DNA from: Paraburkholderia silviterrae
GTDB taxonomy: Bacteria; Pseudomonadota; Gammaproteobacteria; Burkholderiales; Burkholderiaceae
DNA length: 64,000 nucleotides
Assembly: GCF_004353915.1 (NCBI RefSeq)
Contig: NZ_SMRP01000005.1
Coordinates: 101,769-165,768, forward strand
Direction: 5' to 3'
Shown here: piece by piece, positions 16,842 to 25,989 of the stretch
How positions within the stretch are numbered: the first letter of the stretch is position 1
How the letters are laid out: the number at the start of each line of letters is the position of its first letter
Program-made: the position numbers and the translations under genes
The notes under the pieces: model-generated
Database searches by the model: none
What the model was told of the DNA's origin: nothing
Seen by the model: only the letters and a program-made list of their open reading frames with translations

Positions 16842-17813
16842 TTACGACGGCTCGAGGCTGCGCCACATATACCAGGTTGCGACGGTGCGCCACGGCTCCC
16901 AGTTAGCCGCGACTTCACGGGCCTCGCTGCGCGTGACCGGCTCGCCGCTGAAATAATTGACGCTGATCGCCTGGATGAGCCCGAGGTCGTCCAGCGGCAG
17001 TACATTCGGCCGCGCGAGATTGAAGATCAGGAACATCTCGGCGGTCCAGCGGCCGATGCCGCGAATGGCCGTGAGCTCGGCGATCACGTCCTCGTCGTCC
17101 ATGGTGGTCCACTTGCCCACGTGGAGCGCGCCGGAGACGAAGTGCTGCGCGAGATCGAGGATGTATTCCGTCTTGCGCTTCGAGAGACCGCAGGCCGCCA
17201 GCTTTTCATGTCCGAGCTTCAGGAACTGCTGCGGCACGAGCTTCGGGCACGCAGCTTCGACACGCTGCCACAACGCCTGCGCCGCTGCCGTCGAGATCTG
17301 CTGGCCGACTACCGAGCGTGCGAGCGTGACAAACGGGTCGTCGCTGCTCATGAGATGCACGGGGCCGAACTTCGGGATGAGCTTCTTGAGGATGCGGTCG
17401 CGCTTGACGAGATCCGCGCAGGCCTTGTCCCAGTAATCGGGGCGCACCACCTCCGGCTCGCTATCGCGCGCGGCAGCCGACGGTGCGTGCATGCCGTCAC
17501 CGGACACTGGGGCTTCGGGCAACGTACCCATCATCGGCACTGCGCCGTCGAGCGCACCATTGCCCTTCGCGCGCGCCGGCTTCGCAGCGCCATCCGCACC
17601 CGCATGCGCTTTGGCTGCGCCGTTAAGCACGCGATGCTCTGCCTGCGCCTTCGCGCCGCGCTCCGTGGCCGCCTTCGCGCCCACCTTCTTTGCGCCGTCG
17701 CCTTGCTGCTGCGCCTTCAGGGCGCCACTGCGCGCGGCGCGCCTTTTGGCCTCGCCTGCCGCGCCCGTGAGCGACGCAGAGCGCTTTGCCTGCGTCTTCG
17801 TGGCCGTTGCCAT
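16842..17813 (-). CDS. AlkA-like DNA-3-methyladenine glycosylase with a basic N-terminal tail
   Basis: Predicted base-excision repair enzyme removing alkylated purines, 323 residues. Residues about 125-323 are an HhH-GPD domain: the hairpin LTAIRGIGRWTAEMFLIF is at 247-263 and the catalytic Asp is Asp276 in LPLDDLGL. Residues 1-95 are low-complexity and rich in Ala, Lys, Gly and Arg, resembling histone H1-type or AlgP-like tails, and should be disordered and DNA-binding. The glycosylase part is smaller than E. coli AlkA and lacks its N-terminal TBP-like domain. The gene lies 47 nt after cysS on the same strand and may be transcribed with it. Confidence 0.88.
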   Translation of the reverse strand: MATATKTQAKRSASLTGAAGEAKRRAARSGALKAQQQGDGAKKVGAKAATERGAKAQAEHRVLNGAAKAHAGADGAAKPARAKGNGALDGAVPMMGTLPEAPVSGDGMHAPSAAARDSEPEVVRPDYWDKACADLVKRDRILKKLIPKFGPVHLMSSDDPFVTLARSVVGQQISTAAAQALWQRVEAACPKLVPQQFLKLGHEKLAACGLSKRKTEYILDLAQHFVSGALHVGKWTTMDDEDVIAELTAIRGIGRWTAEMFLIFNLARPNVLPLDDLGLIQAISVNYFSGEPVTRSEAREVAANWEPWRTVATWYMWRSLEPS

Positions 17814-17860
17814 CCTGCCTCCTGCCTCGCGAATCGATCAGTGGAAACTGGACAGCCCGC

Positions 17861-19258
17861 TTACACGCGGCGCCACTCGGTCAACCCGCCCGGTTTGTCT
17901 TCAAGCGCGACACCGGCATCGAGCAGTTCGGCCCGGATCCGGTCCGCCTCCGCATACTGTTTCGCCTGCTTCGCGGCCGTGCGCGCCGCAATCTTCGCCT
18001 CGATCGCGGCCACGTCGAGCGCATCCGCATCCAGCGCGCCCGCAGCCTGCTGCAGGAACGCGCGCGGCTCGCGCACGAGCACGCCGAGCACGCGGCCAAG
18101 ACGCTGCAACTGGCGAGCCAGCACGGCGTCGCGCGTGCGGTTCACTTCGGTTGCCAGCTCGAACAGCACCGAGATGGCAACAGGCGTATTGAAGTCGTCG
18201 TTCATTGCCGCCTGGAAACGCTGCGCGTGCGCCTCGTTCCAGTCGAGCTCGCCCGCATCCGGGCTCACGTCCTTGAGCGCCGTGTACAGACGCGTGAGTG
18301 CATTGCGCGCATCGTCGAGGTGCACGTCGCTGTAATTGAGCGGCGAACGGTAATGCGCGCGCGCCATGAAAAAGCGCACCACTTCTGCGTCGTACTTCGC
18401 GAGCACTTCGCGGATCGTGAAGAAGTTGCCGAGCGACTTCGACATCTTCTCGTTGTCGATCTGCACGAAACCGTTGTGCATCCAGTAGTTGACGAACTTC
18501 TCGCCGGTCGCGCCTTCGCTTTGCGCAATCTCGTTCTCATGGTGCGGAAACTGCAGATCCTGGCCGCCGCCATGAATGTCGAAATGCTTGCCGAGCAGCG
18601 TGCAGCCCATCGCCGAACATTCGATGTGCCAGCCCGGACGGCCGCGCCCGTATTTCGAATCCCAGCTCGTGTCCGCAGGTTCTTCTGCTTTTGCCTGTTT
18701 CCACAGCACGAAGTCAAGCGGATCCTGCTTGGCATCGTTCGCCGCCACACGTTCGCCCGCGCGCAGGTCTTCGATCGACTTGCCCGACAGCGCGCCGTAG
18801 CTCGCGAACTTGCGCACCGCGTAATTCACGTCGCCGTCCGTGCCCTGGTAGGCGTAGCCATTGCTTTCGAGCATGCCGATCATGTCGAGCATCTGCGGGA
18901 TGTACTGCGTCGCGCGCGGCTCGAGATCGGGACGCTCGACGCCGAGCGCGTCCGCGTCTTCATGCAGCGCGTCGATGAAACGATCGGTGAGCGCCTTGAT
19001 CGTCTCGCCGTTTTCCACCGCGCGGCGAATGATCTTGTCGTCGATGTCGGTGATATTGCGCACGTAGGTCACCTTGTAGCCGAGCGTGCGCAGCCACCGC
19101 TGCACGACGTCGAATACCACCATCACACGCGCGTGGCCCACATGACAATAGTCGTACACCGTCATCCCGCAGACGTACATGCGTACGACACCGGGCTCGA
19201 TTGGCACGAAATTTTGCTTGTCACGCGCGAGCGTGTTGTAGATGCGCAGTGATTCCAT
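17861..19258 (-). CDS. cysS: Cysteinyl-tRNA synthetase
   Basis: Class I synthetase charging tRNA-Cys, 465 residues. The HIGH motif reads [13 protein letters not shown] near residue 38, the KMSKS loop is [11 protein letters not shown] near residue 270, and zinc-ligand positions include Cys30 (YVCGMTVYD) and the CSAMG and HHENE segments. It starts [17 protein letters not shown], the usual N terminus. The region before it is shared with the divergent TPR-ppiA-ppiB-lpxH cluster, an arrangement that resembles the cysS/ppiB/lpxH neighbourhood in enterobacteria. Confidence 0.96.
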   Translation of the reverse strand: MESLRIYNTLARDKQNFVPIEPGVVRMYVCGMTVYDYCHVGHARVMVVFDVVQRWLRTLGYKVTYVRNITDIDDKIIRRAVENGETIKALTDRFIDALHEDADALGVERPDLEPRATQYIPQMLDMIGMLESNGYAYQGTDGDVNYAVRKFASYGALSGKSIEDLRAGERVAANDAKQDPLDFVLWKQAKAEEPADTSWDSKYGRGRPGWHIECSAMGCTLLGKHFDIHGGGQDLQFPHHENEIAQSEGATGEKFVNYWMHNGFVQIDNEKMSKSLGNFFTIREVLAKYDAEVVRFFMARAHYRSPLNYSDVHLDDARNALTRLYTALKDVSPDAGELDWNEAHAQRFQAAMNDDFNTPVAISVLFELATEVNRTRDAVLARQLQRLGRVLGVLVREPRAFLQQAAGALDADALDVAAIEAKIAARTAAKQAKQYAEADRIRAELLDAGVALEDKPGGLTEWRRV

Positions 19259-19559
19259 AGAGACGATGGATACGTGGGTCGAAAGAAGTCCGCGACAGCG
19301 CCGACAGCAGCCCGCGGGTACAACGCACCGCGTTGCTCGAGGCTGCGTACAGTCGCGCTCAATCAGTCATCAGGGCGGAGACGACCACGAGTAGCGAAAG
19401 AAAGCCTGGCGTGCCGCGAAAGCCATCCGGAAACAACGCTCCGGGCTGACCGCAATGAGCCGGACGGGCACTCGCCCGACATGTGACCAAAAGCGCGCGG
19501 CGAAAACGCACAGACCTTTTGTTAGAATGGCTCGGAGTATAACACCGCGACCTTCCCCT
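19259..19559. other. Divergent intergenic region, cysS / TPR gene
   Basis: About 300 bp without a supported gene. A TAGAAT hexamer (plus strand, 19523-19528) within TTTTGTTAGAATGG is a plausible -10 for the TPR gene; no good -35 is visible at 16-18 bp. I find no cysS promoter I would defend. Confidence 0.4.
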
Positions 19560-20267
19560 ATGAAATCTTCCAGCGGCTGCGCGCCCCGCGCTGCGACCTT
19601 TGCGGCGGCGGCTCTCGCGAGCGTCGCGTTCGTCTTCGGCGGCGCGTTTGCCGCGCATGCGGCGCCGCCCGCCACGGCCGACGGCACGCCCGGCGCCGAC
19701 ACGGCGATCGCCCAGCACGACTGGGCGGCGGCGCTCACGGAGCTGGACGCGCGCATCAAGTCGAATCCGCGCGACGTGCAGGCGAAGTTCAAGCGCGCGA
19801 CCATCCTCGCGCGACTGAACCGCGACGACGACGCGATCGAAGCCTTCACCGAGCTCACGCAAGCGTACCCCGAGCTGCCCGAGCCCTATAACAATCTCGC
19901 GGCGCTCTACGCGAAACATGGCCGCTACGACGAAGCGCGCGTCGCGCTCGAGACGGCCACCAAGGCCAACCCGTCATACAGCCTCGCGTGGGAGAACCTG
20001 GGCGACCTCTACCTGCGCATGGCCGACGCGTCGTACCGGCGCGCCAGCACCCTCGGCCACACGAGCGGCGCAACGCAGCAGCGCCTCGCCGACATCGAGA
20101 AGATCGTCAATCCGCCTGCCGTTCAGAAGAAGCCGCGCAGCACTGCCGCTGCCGCATCGGATACCAGCACGACGCGCGTGGGCCCGATGCTCGACAATCC
20201 GGTGTATCAGTTCGGCGGCCCGACCGGGTCGCTCGCGACGCCGCCCTTCGTGGCGCCTTCGCACTAA
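19560..20267 (+). CDS. Exported tetratricopeptide-repeat protein
   Basis: Predicted periplasmic TPR protein, 235 residues, function unknown. A signal peptide of about 35 residues ends AAHA before APPATAD. Two to three TPR units follow (DTAIAQHDWAAALTELDARI; DVQAKFKRATILARLNRDDDAIEAF; PEPYNNLAALYAKHGRYDEARVALETA; YSLAWENLGDLYLRMA), then a Pro/Ala/Thr-rich tail. The frame extends upstream, but this ATG starts the signal peptide. It lies 92 bp before the periplasmic cyclophilin gene, so a shared envelope-folding role is a guess from context only. Confidence 0.85.
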   Translation: MKSSSGCAPRAATFAAAALASVAFVFGGAFAAHAAPPATADGTPGADTAIAQHDWAAALTELDARIKSNPRDVQAKFKRATILARLNRDDDAIEAFTELTQAYPELPEPYNNLAALYAKHGRYDEARVALETATKANPSYSLAWENLGDLYLRMADASYRRASTLGHTSGATQQRLADIEKIVNPPAVQKKPRSTAAAASDTSTTRVGPMLDNPVYQFGGPTGSLATPPFVAPSH

Positions 20268-20359
20268 GCCGCGGCGCGCCCCGGATTCCGCTTTGGACCC
20301 CTTTGGACCCATTCGGCGGCGCGCAACGACCACGTTTTTCCCGTACTTCGAGGACACTC

Positions 20360-20941
20360 ATGAAATGGTTGATGTTGGCGCTCGGCAGCGCCGCCCTGAT
20401 CGCGAACGCGCCCGCCTTTGCGCAAGCCGGCCAGCAGGCCGTGCATCCGCAGGTGCTCTTCAAGACCAGCGAGGGCGACATCCGCGTCGAGCTCTACCCT
20501 GAGAAGGCGCCCAAGACCGTCGACAACTTCCTCCAGTACGTGAAGGCGGGCCAGTACAACGGCACGATCTTCCATCGCGTGATCCGCGGCTTCATGATCC
20601 AGGGCGGCGGCTATACGACGAGCTTCGTCGAGAAGCCCACGCGCGCGCCTGTTCCGCTCGAGAGCAAGAACGGTCTGAAGAACCTCACCGGCACCCTCGC
20701 GATGGCCCGCACGAGCGATCCGGACTCGGCCACGGCGCAATTCTTCATCAACACCGTCGACAACGCCGGCCTCGACTATCCGAACCCGGACGGCAATGGC
20801 TACGCGGTATTCGGCAAGGTCACCCAGGGCATGGACGTCGTGAAGAAGATCGAAGCGGCGCCCACCACCTCGCGCGGCCCGATGTCGGATGTGCCGCAAA
20901 AGGAAATCGTGATCCAGTCGGCCACCGTCGTCGGCAAGTAA
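20360..20941 (+). CDS. ppiA: Periplasmic peptidyl-prolyl cis-trans isomerase, cyclophilin type
   Basis: Catalyses proline isomerisation in secreted proteins, 193 residues. The signal peptide MKWLMLALGSAALIANAPAFA is followed by a complete cyclophilin domain with [15 protein letters not shown] (catalytic Arg in FHRV), MART and AQFFINTVDN. GAGGA sits 5 nt before the ATG. A second cyclophilin without signal peptide follows 140 bp later, so the pair serves periplasm and cytoplasm. The assignment as ppiA rests on the signal peptide and the pairing. Confidence 0.92.
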   Translation: MKWLMLALGSAALIANAPAFAQAGQQAVHPQVLFKTSEGDIRVELYPEKAPKTVDNFLQYVKAGQYNGTIFHRVIRGFMIQGGGYTTSFVEKPTRAPVPLESKNGLKNLTGTLAMARTSDPDSATAQFFINTVDNAGLDYPNPDGNGYAVFGKVTQGMDVVKKIEAAPTTSRGPMSDVPQKEIVIQSATVVGK

Positions 20942-21081
20942 CGCCGAAATCCACGCGTCGCAAAGCTGCCTCGCGTTTTCGTCAAGCGGCGCTGCAACGG
21001 TACACGCGAGCGGCCACGCGCCCCGCCTCGTACCGCTACGGCGCCGCCCTTTCCCCCCAAGCCACTGACTAAGGATCCATC

Positions 21082-21576
21082 ATGGTCGAACTGCACACGA
21101 ACCACGGCGTCATCAAGCTCGAACTGAACGCCGAGAAGGCACCGAAGACGGTTGCCAACTTCCTCAACTACGTGAAAAACGGCCACTACGACGGCACGGT
21201 GTTCCACCGCGTCATCGACGGCTTCATGATCCAGGGCGGCGGCTTCGAAGCCGGCATGAAGCAAAAGCCCACCGAGGCAACGATCGAAAACGAAGCGAAC
21301 AACGGCCTGAAGAACGAGCGCGGCTCGATCGCCATGGCGCGCACCAACGATCCGCACTCGGCATCGGCGCAGTTCTTCATCAACGTCGCCGACAACGACT
21401 TCCTGAACCACTCGTCGCCCACGCCGCAAGGCTGGGGCTACGCCGTGTTCGGCAAGGTTGTCGAAGGCCTCGACGTGGTCGACAAGATCAAGTCGGTCAA
21501 GACGGGTTCGAAGGGCTTCCATCAGGACGTGCCGGTCGACGACGTCGTGATCGAGAAAGCTGTCGTCGTCGAATAA
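21082..21576 (+). CDS. ppiB: Cytoplasmic peptidyl-prolyl cis-trans isomerase B
   Basis: Cytoplasmic cyclophilin, 164 residues, beginning [21 protein letters not shown] with no signal peptide. The active-site segment is [18 protein letters not shown], followed by [18 protein letters not shown] and [22 protein letters not shown] is 6-7 nt before the ATG. It shares most of its core with the preceding periplasmic copy and is followed 24 bp later by lpxH, as in the enterobacterial ppiB-lpxH arrangement. Confidence 0.95.
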   Translation: MVELHTNHGVIKLELNAEKAPKTVANFLNYVKNGHYDGTVFHRVIDGFMIQGGGFEAGMKQKPTEATIENEANNGLKNERGSIAMARTNDPHSASAQFFINVADNDFLNHSSPTPQGWGYAVFGKVVEGLDVVDKIKSVKTGSKGFHQDVPVDDVVIEKAVVVE

Positions 21577-21600
21577 AGTCACAGGGCGCGTGCTTCATTC

Positions 21601-22398
21601 ATGTTGCAGGAAAAGGCACTACGACACGCCGCTGCGGGCGTGCCCGGCGAGGGCAAGCGTCCGCACGCGGCGCGCCCGTTCTTCTTCATCTCCGACCTGC
21701 ACTTGAGCGAAGCGATTCCGCGCACGGTCGCCGCGTTCGAGCACTTCATCAACGTGACGGCCGATCAGGCCGACTCGGTGTTCATCCTCGGCGACCTCTT
21801 CGAATACTGGATCGGCGACGACATGCTCGCCGATCCGTTCTTCGCGCGCATGACCGCGCTGATGCACACGCTCTCCGAGCGCGGCATCGCGCTCTACATC
21901 ATGCATGGCAACCGCGACTTCCTGCTGGGCAAGCGCTTCATGAAAGCCGCGGGCGCCATCTGGCTGCCCGACCCCATCGCCATCACCGCGTTCGGCACGC
22001 GCATCGCGCTCGCCCACGGCGACGCGCTATGCACCGACGACCGCGGCTATCAGTTCTTTCGCCGTTTCGCGCGCAACCGTCTCGCGCAATTGCTCTTTCT
22101 CGCGTGGCCGTTTCGTTCGCGCCGCAGGCTCGCCGAGCGTATGCGCCGCAAGAGCGAGCCCGGCCGCGAGCGCCCCGCCCTGCCGAAATACGACGTCACC
22201 GCCAAGGGCGTTGCGACGCTCTTCAAGCGTGCACGCGCGAACGCGATCATTCACGGCCACACGCATCGTCCCGCGCGCCATCAGGAACCCGGTGGCACGC
22301 GCTGGGTACTGCCCGACTGGGAGCTCGATCATGGCAAGCCGCGCGGCGGGTATCTGCGCGTCGACGCCGAAGGATTCAGGATGATGCCGCTCGACTGA
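21601..22398 (+). CDS. lpxH: UDP-2,3-diacylglucosamine diphosphatase
   Basis: Hydrolyses UDP-2,3-diacylglucosamine to lipid X in lipid A synthesis, at the inner face of the cytoplasmic membrane. The 265-residue calcineurin-like enzyme shows all metal motifs: FISDLHL near residue 30, GDLFEYWIGDD near 62, GNRDFLLG near 103, AHGDALCTDD near 138 and HGHTHRPA near 219. The N terminus has about 25 extra residues compared with E. coli LpxH; an internal start is not obvious. The gene ends the ppiA-ppiB-lpxH run and is followed by a structured non-coding element with a terminator. Confidence 0.94.
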   Translation: MLQEKALRHAAAGVPGEGKRPHAARPFFFISDLHLSEAIPRTVAAFEHFINVTADQADSVFILGDLFEYWIGDDMLADPFFARMTALMHTLSERGIALYIMHGNRDFLLGKRFMKAAGAIWLPDPIAITAFGTRIALAHGDALCTDDRGYQFFRRFARNRLAQLLFLAWPFRSRRRLAERMRRKSEPGRERPALPKYDVTAKGVATLFKRARANAIIHGHTHRPARHQEPGGTRWVLPDWELDHGKPRGGYLRVDAEGFRMMPLD

Positions 22399-22429
22399 GC
22401 GCGTAGCGCGCCGTGCGACTAGCGGGAAA

Positions 22430-22605
22430 TTTGATCTCGCGGAAGGCGAGATGGCGTTTTCGCCGGAATCTGGTTGCCCCCTGGCGCGAGGCTACCTACG
22501 ATCAGCTTCACGATCAGGCCGCGCCTGATACGGTAGTCGAACGGGGCAACTCGGCGACAAATACGGTCTCTGGCCGCCAAACAGCCGCTTCAAGCGGCTG
22601 TTTTC
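22430..22605 (+). ncRNA. Candidate structured RNA between lpxH and cysE, ending in a terminator
   Basis: Three parts can be read. First, hairpin ATCTCGC (22434-22440) with GCGAGAT (22446-22452). Second, a nested element of four stems sharing one axis: TCGCCG 22460-22465 with CGGCGA 22552-22557; GTTGCCCC 22473-22480 with GGGGCAAC 22543-22550; CTACC 22492-22496 with GGTAG 22532-22536; ATCAGGC 22513-22519 with GCCTGAT 22523-22529. Third, AACAGCCGCTT/AAGCGGCTGTT followed by TTTCATTT at 22579-22605. The T tract puts it on the plus strand. It could be an independent sRNA or the processed 3' end of the lpxH mRNA. No promoter is evident and I do not recognise a family. Confidence 0.5.
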
Positions 22606-22654
22606 ATTTGGAGGCAAAGAACCGTGTCATACATCTGCGAATCAGGTACGAAGT

Positions 22655-23476
22655 TCAGACGCGCGCCGCAGCCTTCTCTGGCGTATTTTCAGGCTCACGC
22701 GGCGCCGTCCCGCCCTCCAGCCCCTCCGAGAGCCGGCGCAGTTCCGCGAGTGCCGCGTCGGCGCCATGCAGCGCCTCGAGTCGCGCGCCCAGTCGCTCGA
22801 GCGCGACGACGATCGCATCCACGCGCTGCGTCTGCGTAGCGGCATGATCGATCAGGCCGTGGATGGCGAGTGAGACGGGATCGTCGGCATTCGGCGTGAT
22901 GCCGTAGGCGCAGAAACCCTCACGCGCCGACGCTGGCCGCGCTTGCTCCTGCGCACTCTTCGCGGGCGCGATGATCCGCGCCGGATTGCCCACTGCGGTG
23001 CCGCCCGCCGGCACCGGCTTCACGACCACCGCGTTCGAGCCGATCTTCGCCTGTGCGCCCACCGTGAATCCGCCCAGTACTTTGGCACCCGCGCCCACGA
23101 TCACCCCGGGGCCGAGCGTCGGATGGCGCTTCGCGCCGCGCGTGAGCGACGTGCCGCCGAGCGTCACACCCTGGTAGATCGTGCAGTCGTCGCCCACCTC
23201 CGCGGTCTCGCCGATCACGACGCCCATGCCGTGATCGATAAACACGCGCCGCCCGATGGTCGCGCCCGGATGGATCTCGATGCCGGTCAAAAAGCGCGCG
23301 AGCTGCGAGACATAGCGCGCGAGCCAGCGGCGCTTCGCGCGCCAGCAGGCGTGAGCGAAGCGATGGAGGACGAGCGCGTGCAAGCCTGGATAACAGGTCA
23401 AGACTTCCCATGCGCTGCGAGCGGCGGGATCGCGCTCGCGGATCGTGGCGATGTCTTCGCGAAGTCTCTTGAACAT
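22655..23476 (-). CDS. cysE: Serine O-acetyltransferase
   Basis: Acetylates serine to O-acetylserine, the carbon skeleton for cysteine. The 273-residue product starts [20 protein letters not shown] and has a short helical lead, then left-handed beta-helix hexapeptides from about residue 65, including [33 protein letters not shown] with the catalytic His and Asp. The N-terminal SAT domain is short compared with E. coli CysE (EpsC-like form), and about 75 residues of Ala/Glu-rich sequence follow the beta-helix. The frame is open further upstream but only with Pro/Arg-rich sequence. It lies after trmJ on the same strand. Confidence 0.93.
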   Translation of the reverse strand: MFKRLREDIATIRERDPAARSAWEVLTCYPGLHALVLHRFAHACWRAKRRWLARYVSQLARFLTGIEIHPGATIGRRVFIDHGMGVVIGETAEVGDDCTIYQGVTLGGTSLTRGAKRHPTLGPGVIVGAGAKVLGGFTVGAQAKIGSNAVVVKPVPAGGTAVGNPARIIAPAKSAQEQARPASAREGFCAYGITPNADDPVSLAIHGLIDHAATQTQRVDAIVVALERLGARLEALHGADAALAELRRLSEGLEGGTAPREPENTPEKAAARV

Positions 23477-23700
23477 GGCTGTCACACGCTGGACGTGAGG
23501 TACATGGGGGGGTGGACGGCCTTGCGTCGCAGGTGGCGCGCGCGGCTCGTGCGGGGCCTTAGCAGCCACGCTGATTTGCTTGTGATCAGGAATCGATTGT
23601 AGGCGAAAGGCGCGCGCAAGCTGGGAAGCCCCCGCGGGCATCAAGGTCGGACGCGCCTCCGTGGTCAGTCCGGCACTGACGGCCTCGCGGCCTGCCCTCG

Positions 23701-23736
23701 GTTGCGCGCTCCGTTGCGCGCTCCGTTGCGCGCCCC
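23701..23736. repeat. 12-bp tandem repeat, three copies
   Basis: The unit GTTGCGCGCTCC occurs at 23701-23712 and 23713-23724, and once more with one change at 23725-23736. It lies between the trmJ stop and cysE, in non-coding DNA. Confidence 0.85.
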
Positions 23737-23769
23737 GCTACGGGCGTCGCTGCTGGCCGCGCTGCGGGC

Positions 23770-24648
23770 CTATTTCCCGCCTTCCTTGCCCTTGAGCATC
23801 AGGATGTGCTTGGCAATGCCGCGCACGATGTTGACCTCTTCGCGCTCGAGCCCTGAACGCGCGAAGAGCCGCCGCAGACGCGACATCAGCTTCTTCGGAT
23901 TGGCGGGGTCCAGAAAATCGAGCGCGATCAGGGCATTCTCCAGATGCACGTACATGCGCTCGATATCGTCGCTCGTGGCGAGCGGCGTGGCCGTGGCCAG
24001 ACCTCCCTGCTCGGTCCCTGCGCCCGGCAACGCCGCACCGGGCTCGCCCTCGCCGAGGTAGGCGAGCCGCAGCTCGTAGGCAAGCACCTGCACCGCCTGT
24101 GCGAGATTGAGCGAGCTATAAGCCGGATTCGCCGGGATATGGGCGAGCGCGCTGCAGCGCTCGACGTCGTCGTTCGAAAGCCCCGTGCGCTCGTTGCCAA
24201 ACACGAGCGCGATGTCGCCGTGCGCGACCTGACGGCAGGCGTCCAGCACCGCCTGGCGCGGCGCGCCCGGCGGCGGCCCGTATTCGCGCGTGCGCGCCGT
24301 GAGCGCAAGCGACCATTGGGCGCCCACGAGGGCGTCGGCCAGCGTCGGGACGATGTGGGCGGCGGCGAGCACGTCGTCGGCGCCGCTCGCCATCGCGACG
24401 GCTTCCGGGTCGCAATGAACCTGCGGCACGCGCGGCGCGACCAGCACGAGCCGCGAAAAGCCCATCGTCTTCAACGCACGCGCCGCGGCGCCGACGTTGC
24501 CCGGGTGGCTCGGCTCGACCAGCACGAAGCGCGTCGAGGTGAAGCCGCCGCGCAACGGCTCGTGGGCGTCGCCGGCGGACGATGCAGATGCCGCTGCAGC
24601 GGCCGGATGTGCGGATGGAACGTGTGAGTCGGGTTGCACCAAGGTCAA
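23770..24648 (-). CDS. trmJ: tRNA (cytidine/uridine-2'-O-)-methyltransferase TrmJ
   Basis: SpoU/TrmH-class methyltransferase that methylates the ribose at position 32 of certain tRNAs. The 292-residue product has a variable Ala/Ser-rich lead of about 37 residues, then the SPOUT domain: FVLVEPSHPGNVGAAARALKTMGF (motif 1), DIALVFGNERTGLSNDD (motif 2) and NPAYSSLNLAQAVQVLAYEL (motif 3). The C-terminal region (ENALIALDFLDPANPKKLMSRLRRLFARSGLE) is the TrmJ-specific helical extension. No ATG lies in the lead, so the start must be the TTG taken here or the GTG three codons on. It is divergent from suhB. Confidence 0.92.
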   Translation of the reverse strand: MTLVQPDSHVPSAHPAAAAASASSAGDAHEPLRGGFTSTRFVLVEPSHPGNVGAAARALKTMGFSRLVLVAPRVPQVHCDPEAVAMASGADDVLAAAHIVPTLADALVGAQWSLALTARTREYGPPPGAPRQAVLDACRQVAHGDIALVFGNERTGLSNDDVERCSALAHIPANPAYSSLNLAQAVQVLAYELRLAYLGEGEPGAALPGAGTEQGGLATATPLATSDDIERMYVHLENALIALDFLDPANPKKLMSRLRRLFARSGLEREEVNIVRGIAKHILMLKGKEGGK

Positions 24649-25084
24649 TCTCTGAGGGCGGCGGATATAGAAATATCTATGTTAGCGCGCCTTGGCCGCC
24701 CGGCCTATCTGCCCCGTCGGGCGGCGCAGCCCGACACACTCCCGCAGGCGTGCATCCGTCCAGCGGGCTGGTGCCTATCAGCTATGGCCATAAACGCAGC
24801 GATGGCCATCGCTATAGGAACAGGAAAAGGTATAGGAATGCCGAGACTCGGGTAAAATACCAAAATTCGCGCGTACCAAATCGCGAGTCGCTCTTCAGCG
24901 GCCCGCGATGTCCGGCCAGCAAGGCCGGCGCGCCCCGTTCTTATCCAATTCGTCTCCGTTGGCGGGACAGGACCCGCAAGCCGCCCCCGGCTCGCGCCCT
25001 GTCCAATCGTTAGACGCTTTTATCTTCTGCACCACCGGCGCGCCGCATGCTCGGGCGAGCGCCGGACAACAAGGATCCAGGCTC
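24649..25084. promoter_or_regulatory. Divergent trmJ / suhB control region with paired octamers
   Basis: About 435 bp without a supported gene. ATGGCCAT, itself a palindrome, occurs at 24784-24791 and 24802-24809, and TATAGGAA at 24813-24820 and 24831-24838; both pairs have an 18-bp period. A TAAAAT at 24853-24858 is a likely suhB -10 (no TTG-type -35 at 17 bp), which would leave a leader of about 220 nt. Near trmJ an AT-rich near-palindrome (about 24665-24680) may hold its promoter. Confidence 0.45.
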
Positions 25085-25885
25085 ATGCATCCCATGCTCA
25101 ACATCGCTGTCAAGGCCGCGCGCCGCGCCGGACAGATCATCAACCGCGCGTCGCTCGATCTCGACCTCGTCCAGGTCTCGAAGAAGCAGCACAACGATTT
25201 CGTCACGGAGGTCGACAAGGCCGCCGAAGCGGCCATCATCGACACGCTCAAGACCGCCTACCCCGATCACGCGATCCTCGCCGAAGAGTCCGGCCACTCG
25301 GAGAACGAATCGGAATACCAGTGGATCATCGATCCGCTCGACGGCACGACCAACTTCATCCACGGCTTCCAGTACTACTGCGTCTCGGTCGCGCTCGCGC
25401 ACAAGGGCATCGTCACGCAGGCCGTCGTCTATGACCCCACGCGCAACGACCTCTTCACCGCCTCGCGCGGCCGCGGCGCGTTCCTGAACGACCGCCGCAT
25501 CCGCGTGGGCCGCCGCGACCGTCTCGCCGACGGCCTGATCGGCACCGGCTTCCCGTTCCGCGAGAAGAACGGCCTCGAGAGCTACTGCGAGCTCTTCGCC
25601 GAGATGACCAACGCCTGCGCCGGCCTGCGCCGTCCGGGCGCCGCAGCGCTCGACCTCGCGAACGTCGCCGCGGGCCGCATGGACGGCTTCTTCGAACAGG
25701 GCCTCAACCCGTGGGACGTGGCTGCGGGCGGCCTGCTCGTGACGGAAGCCGGCGGCCTGATCGGCAACTACACGGGCGATTCGGACTTCCTGCACGTGGG
25801 TGAAGTTGTTGCGGGCAACCCGAAGATCTATGCGCAAATGGTGCCCGTTCTCTCGAAGTACACGCGTGTGAAGAAGGAAGCCTGA
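25085..25885 (+). CDS. suhB: Inositol-1-monophosphatase family protein SuhB
   Basis: Mg-dependent phosphatase of the IMPase family, 266 residues; in E. coli SuhB also binds RNA polymerase and helps rRNA transcription antitermination. It starts [23 protein letters not shown] and has the metal-binding motifs AEESG near residue 66, [13 protein letters not shown] near 83 and the C-terminal [22 protein letters not shown] lies about 11 nt before the ATG. An extended upstream frame has no family similarity. It is divergent from trmJ, a common arrangement in proteobacteria. Confidence 0.95.
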   Translation: MHPMLNIAVKAARRAGQIINRASLDLDLVQVSKKQHNDFVTEVDKAAEAAIIDTLKTAYPDHAILAEESGHSENESEYQWIIDPLDGTTNFIHGFQYYCVSVALAHKGIVTQAVVYDPTRNDLFTASRGRGAFLNDRRIRVGRRDRLADGLIGTGFPFREKNGLESYCELFAEMTNACAGLRRPGAAALDLANVAAGRMDGFFEQGLNPWDVAAGGLLVTEAGGLIGNYTGDSDFLHVGEVVAGNPKIYAQMVPVLSKYTRVKKEA

Positions 25886-25989
25886 AAGTCAGGCCGATAA
25901 GACGCGCCTGAGCGCAATCGCGCATGACCAGGCGCCAGGCGGGTGCACCTGTGCCGGCCGCTGCAACACGCGGCCGCACATGTCACAAT

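Noticed and set aside
22413..22847. Plus-strand open frame running through the structured element and the cysE 3' end
   Set aside because: It overlaps both a folded non-coding region and the antisense of cysE, and has no protein features.
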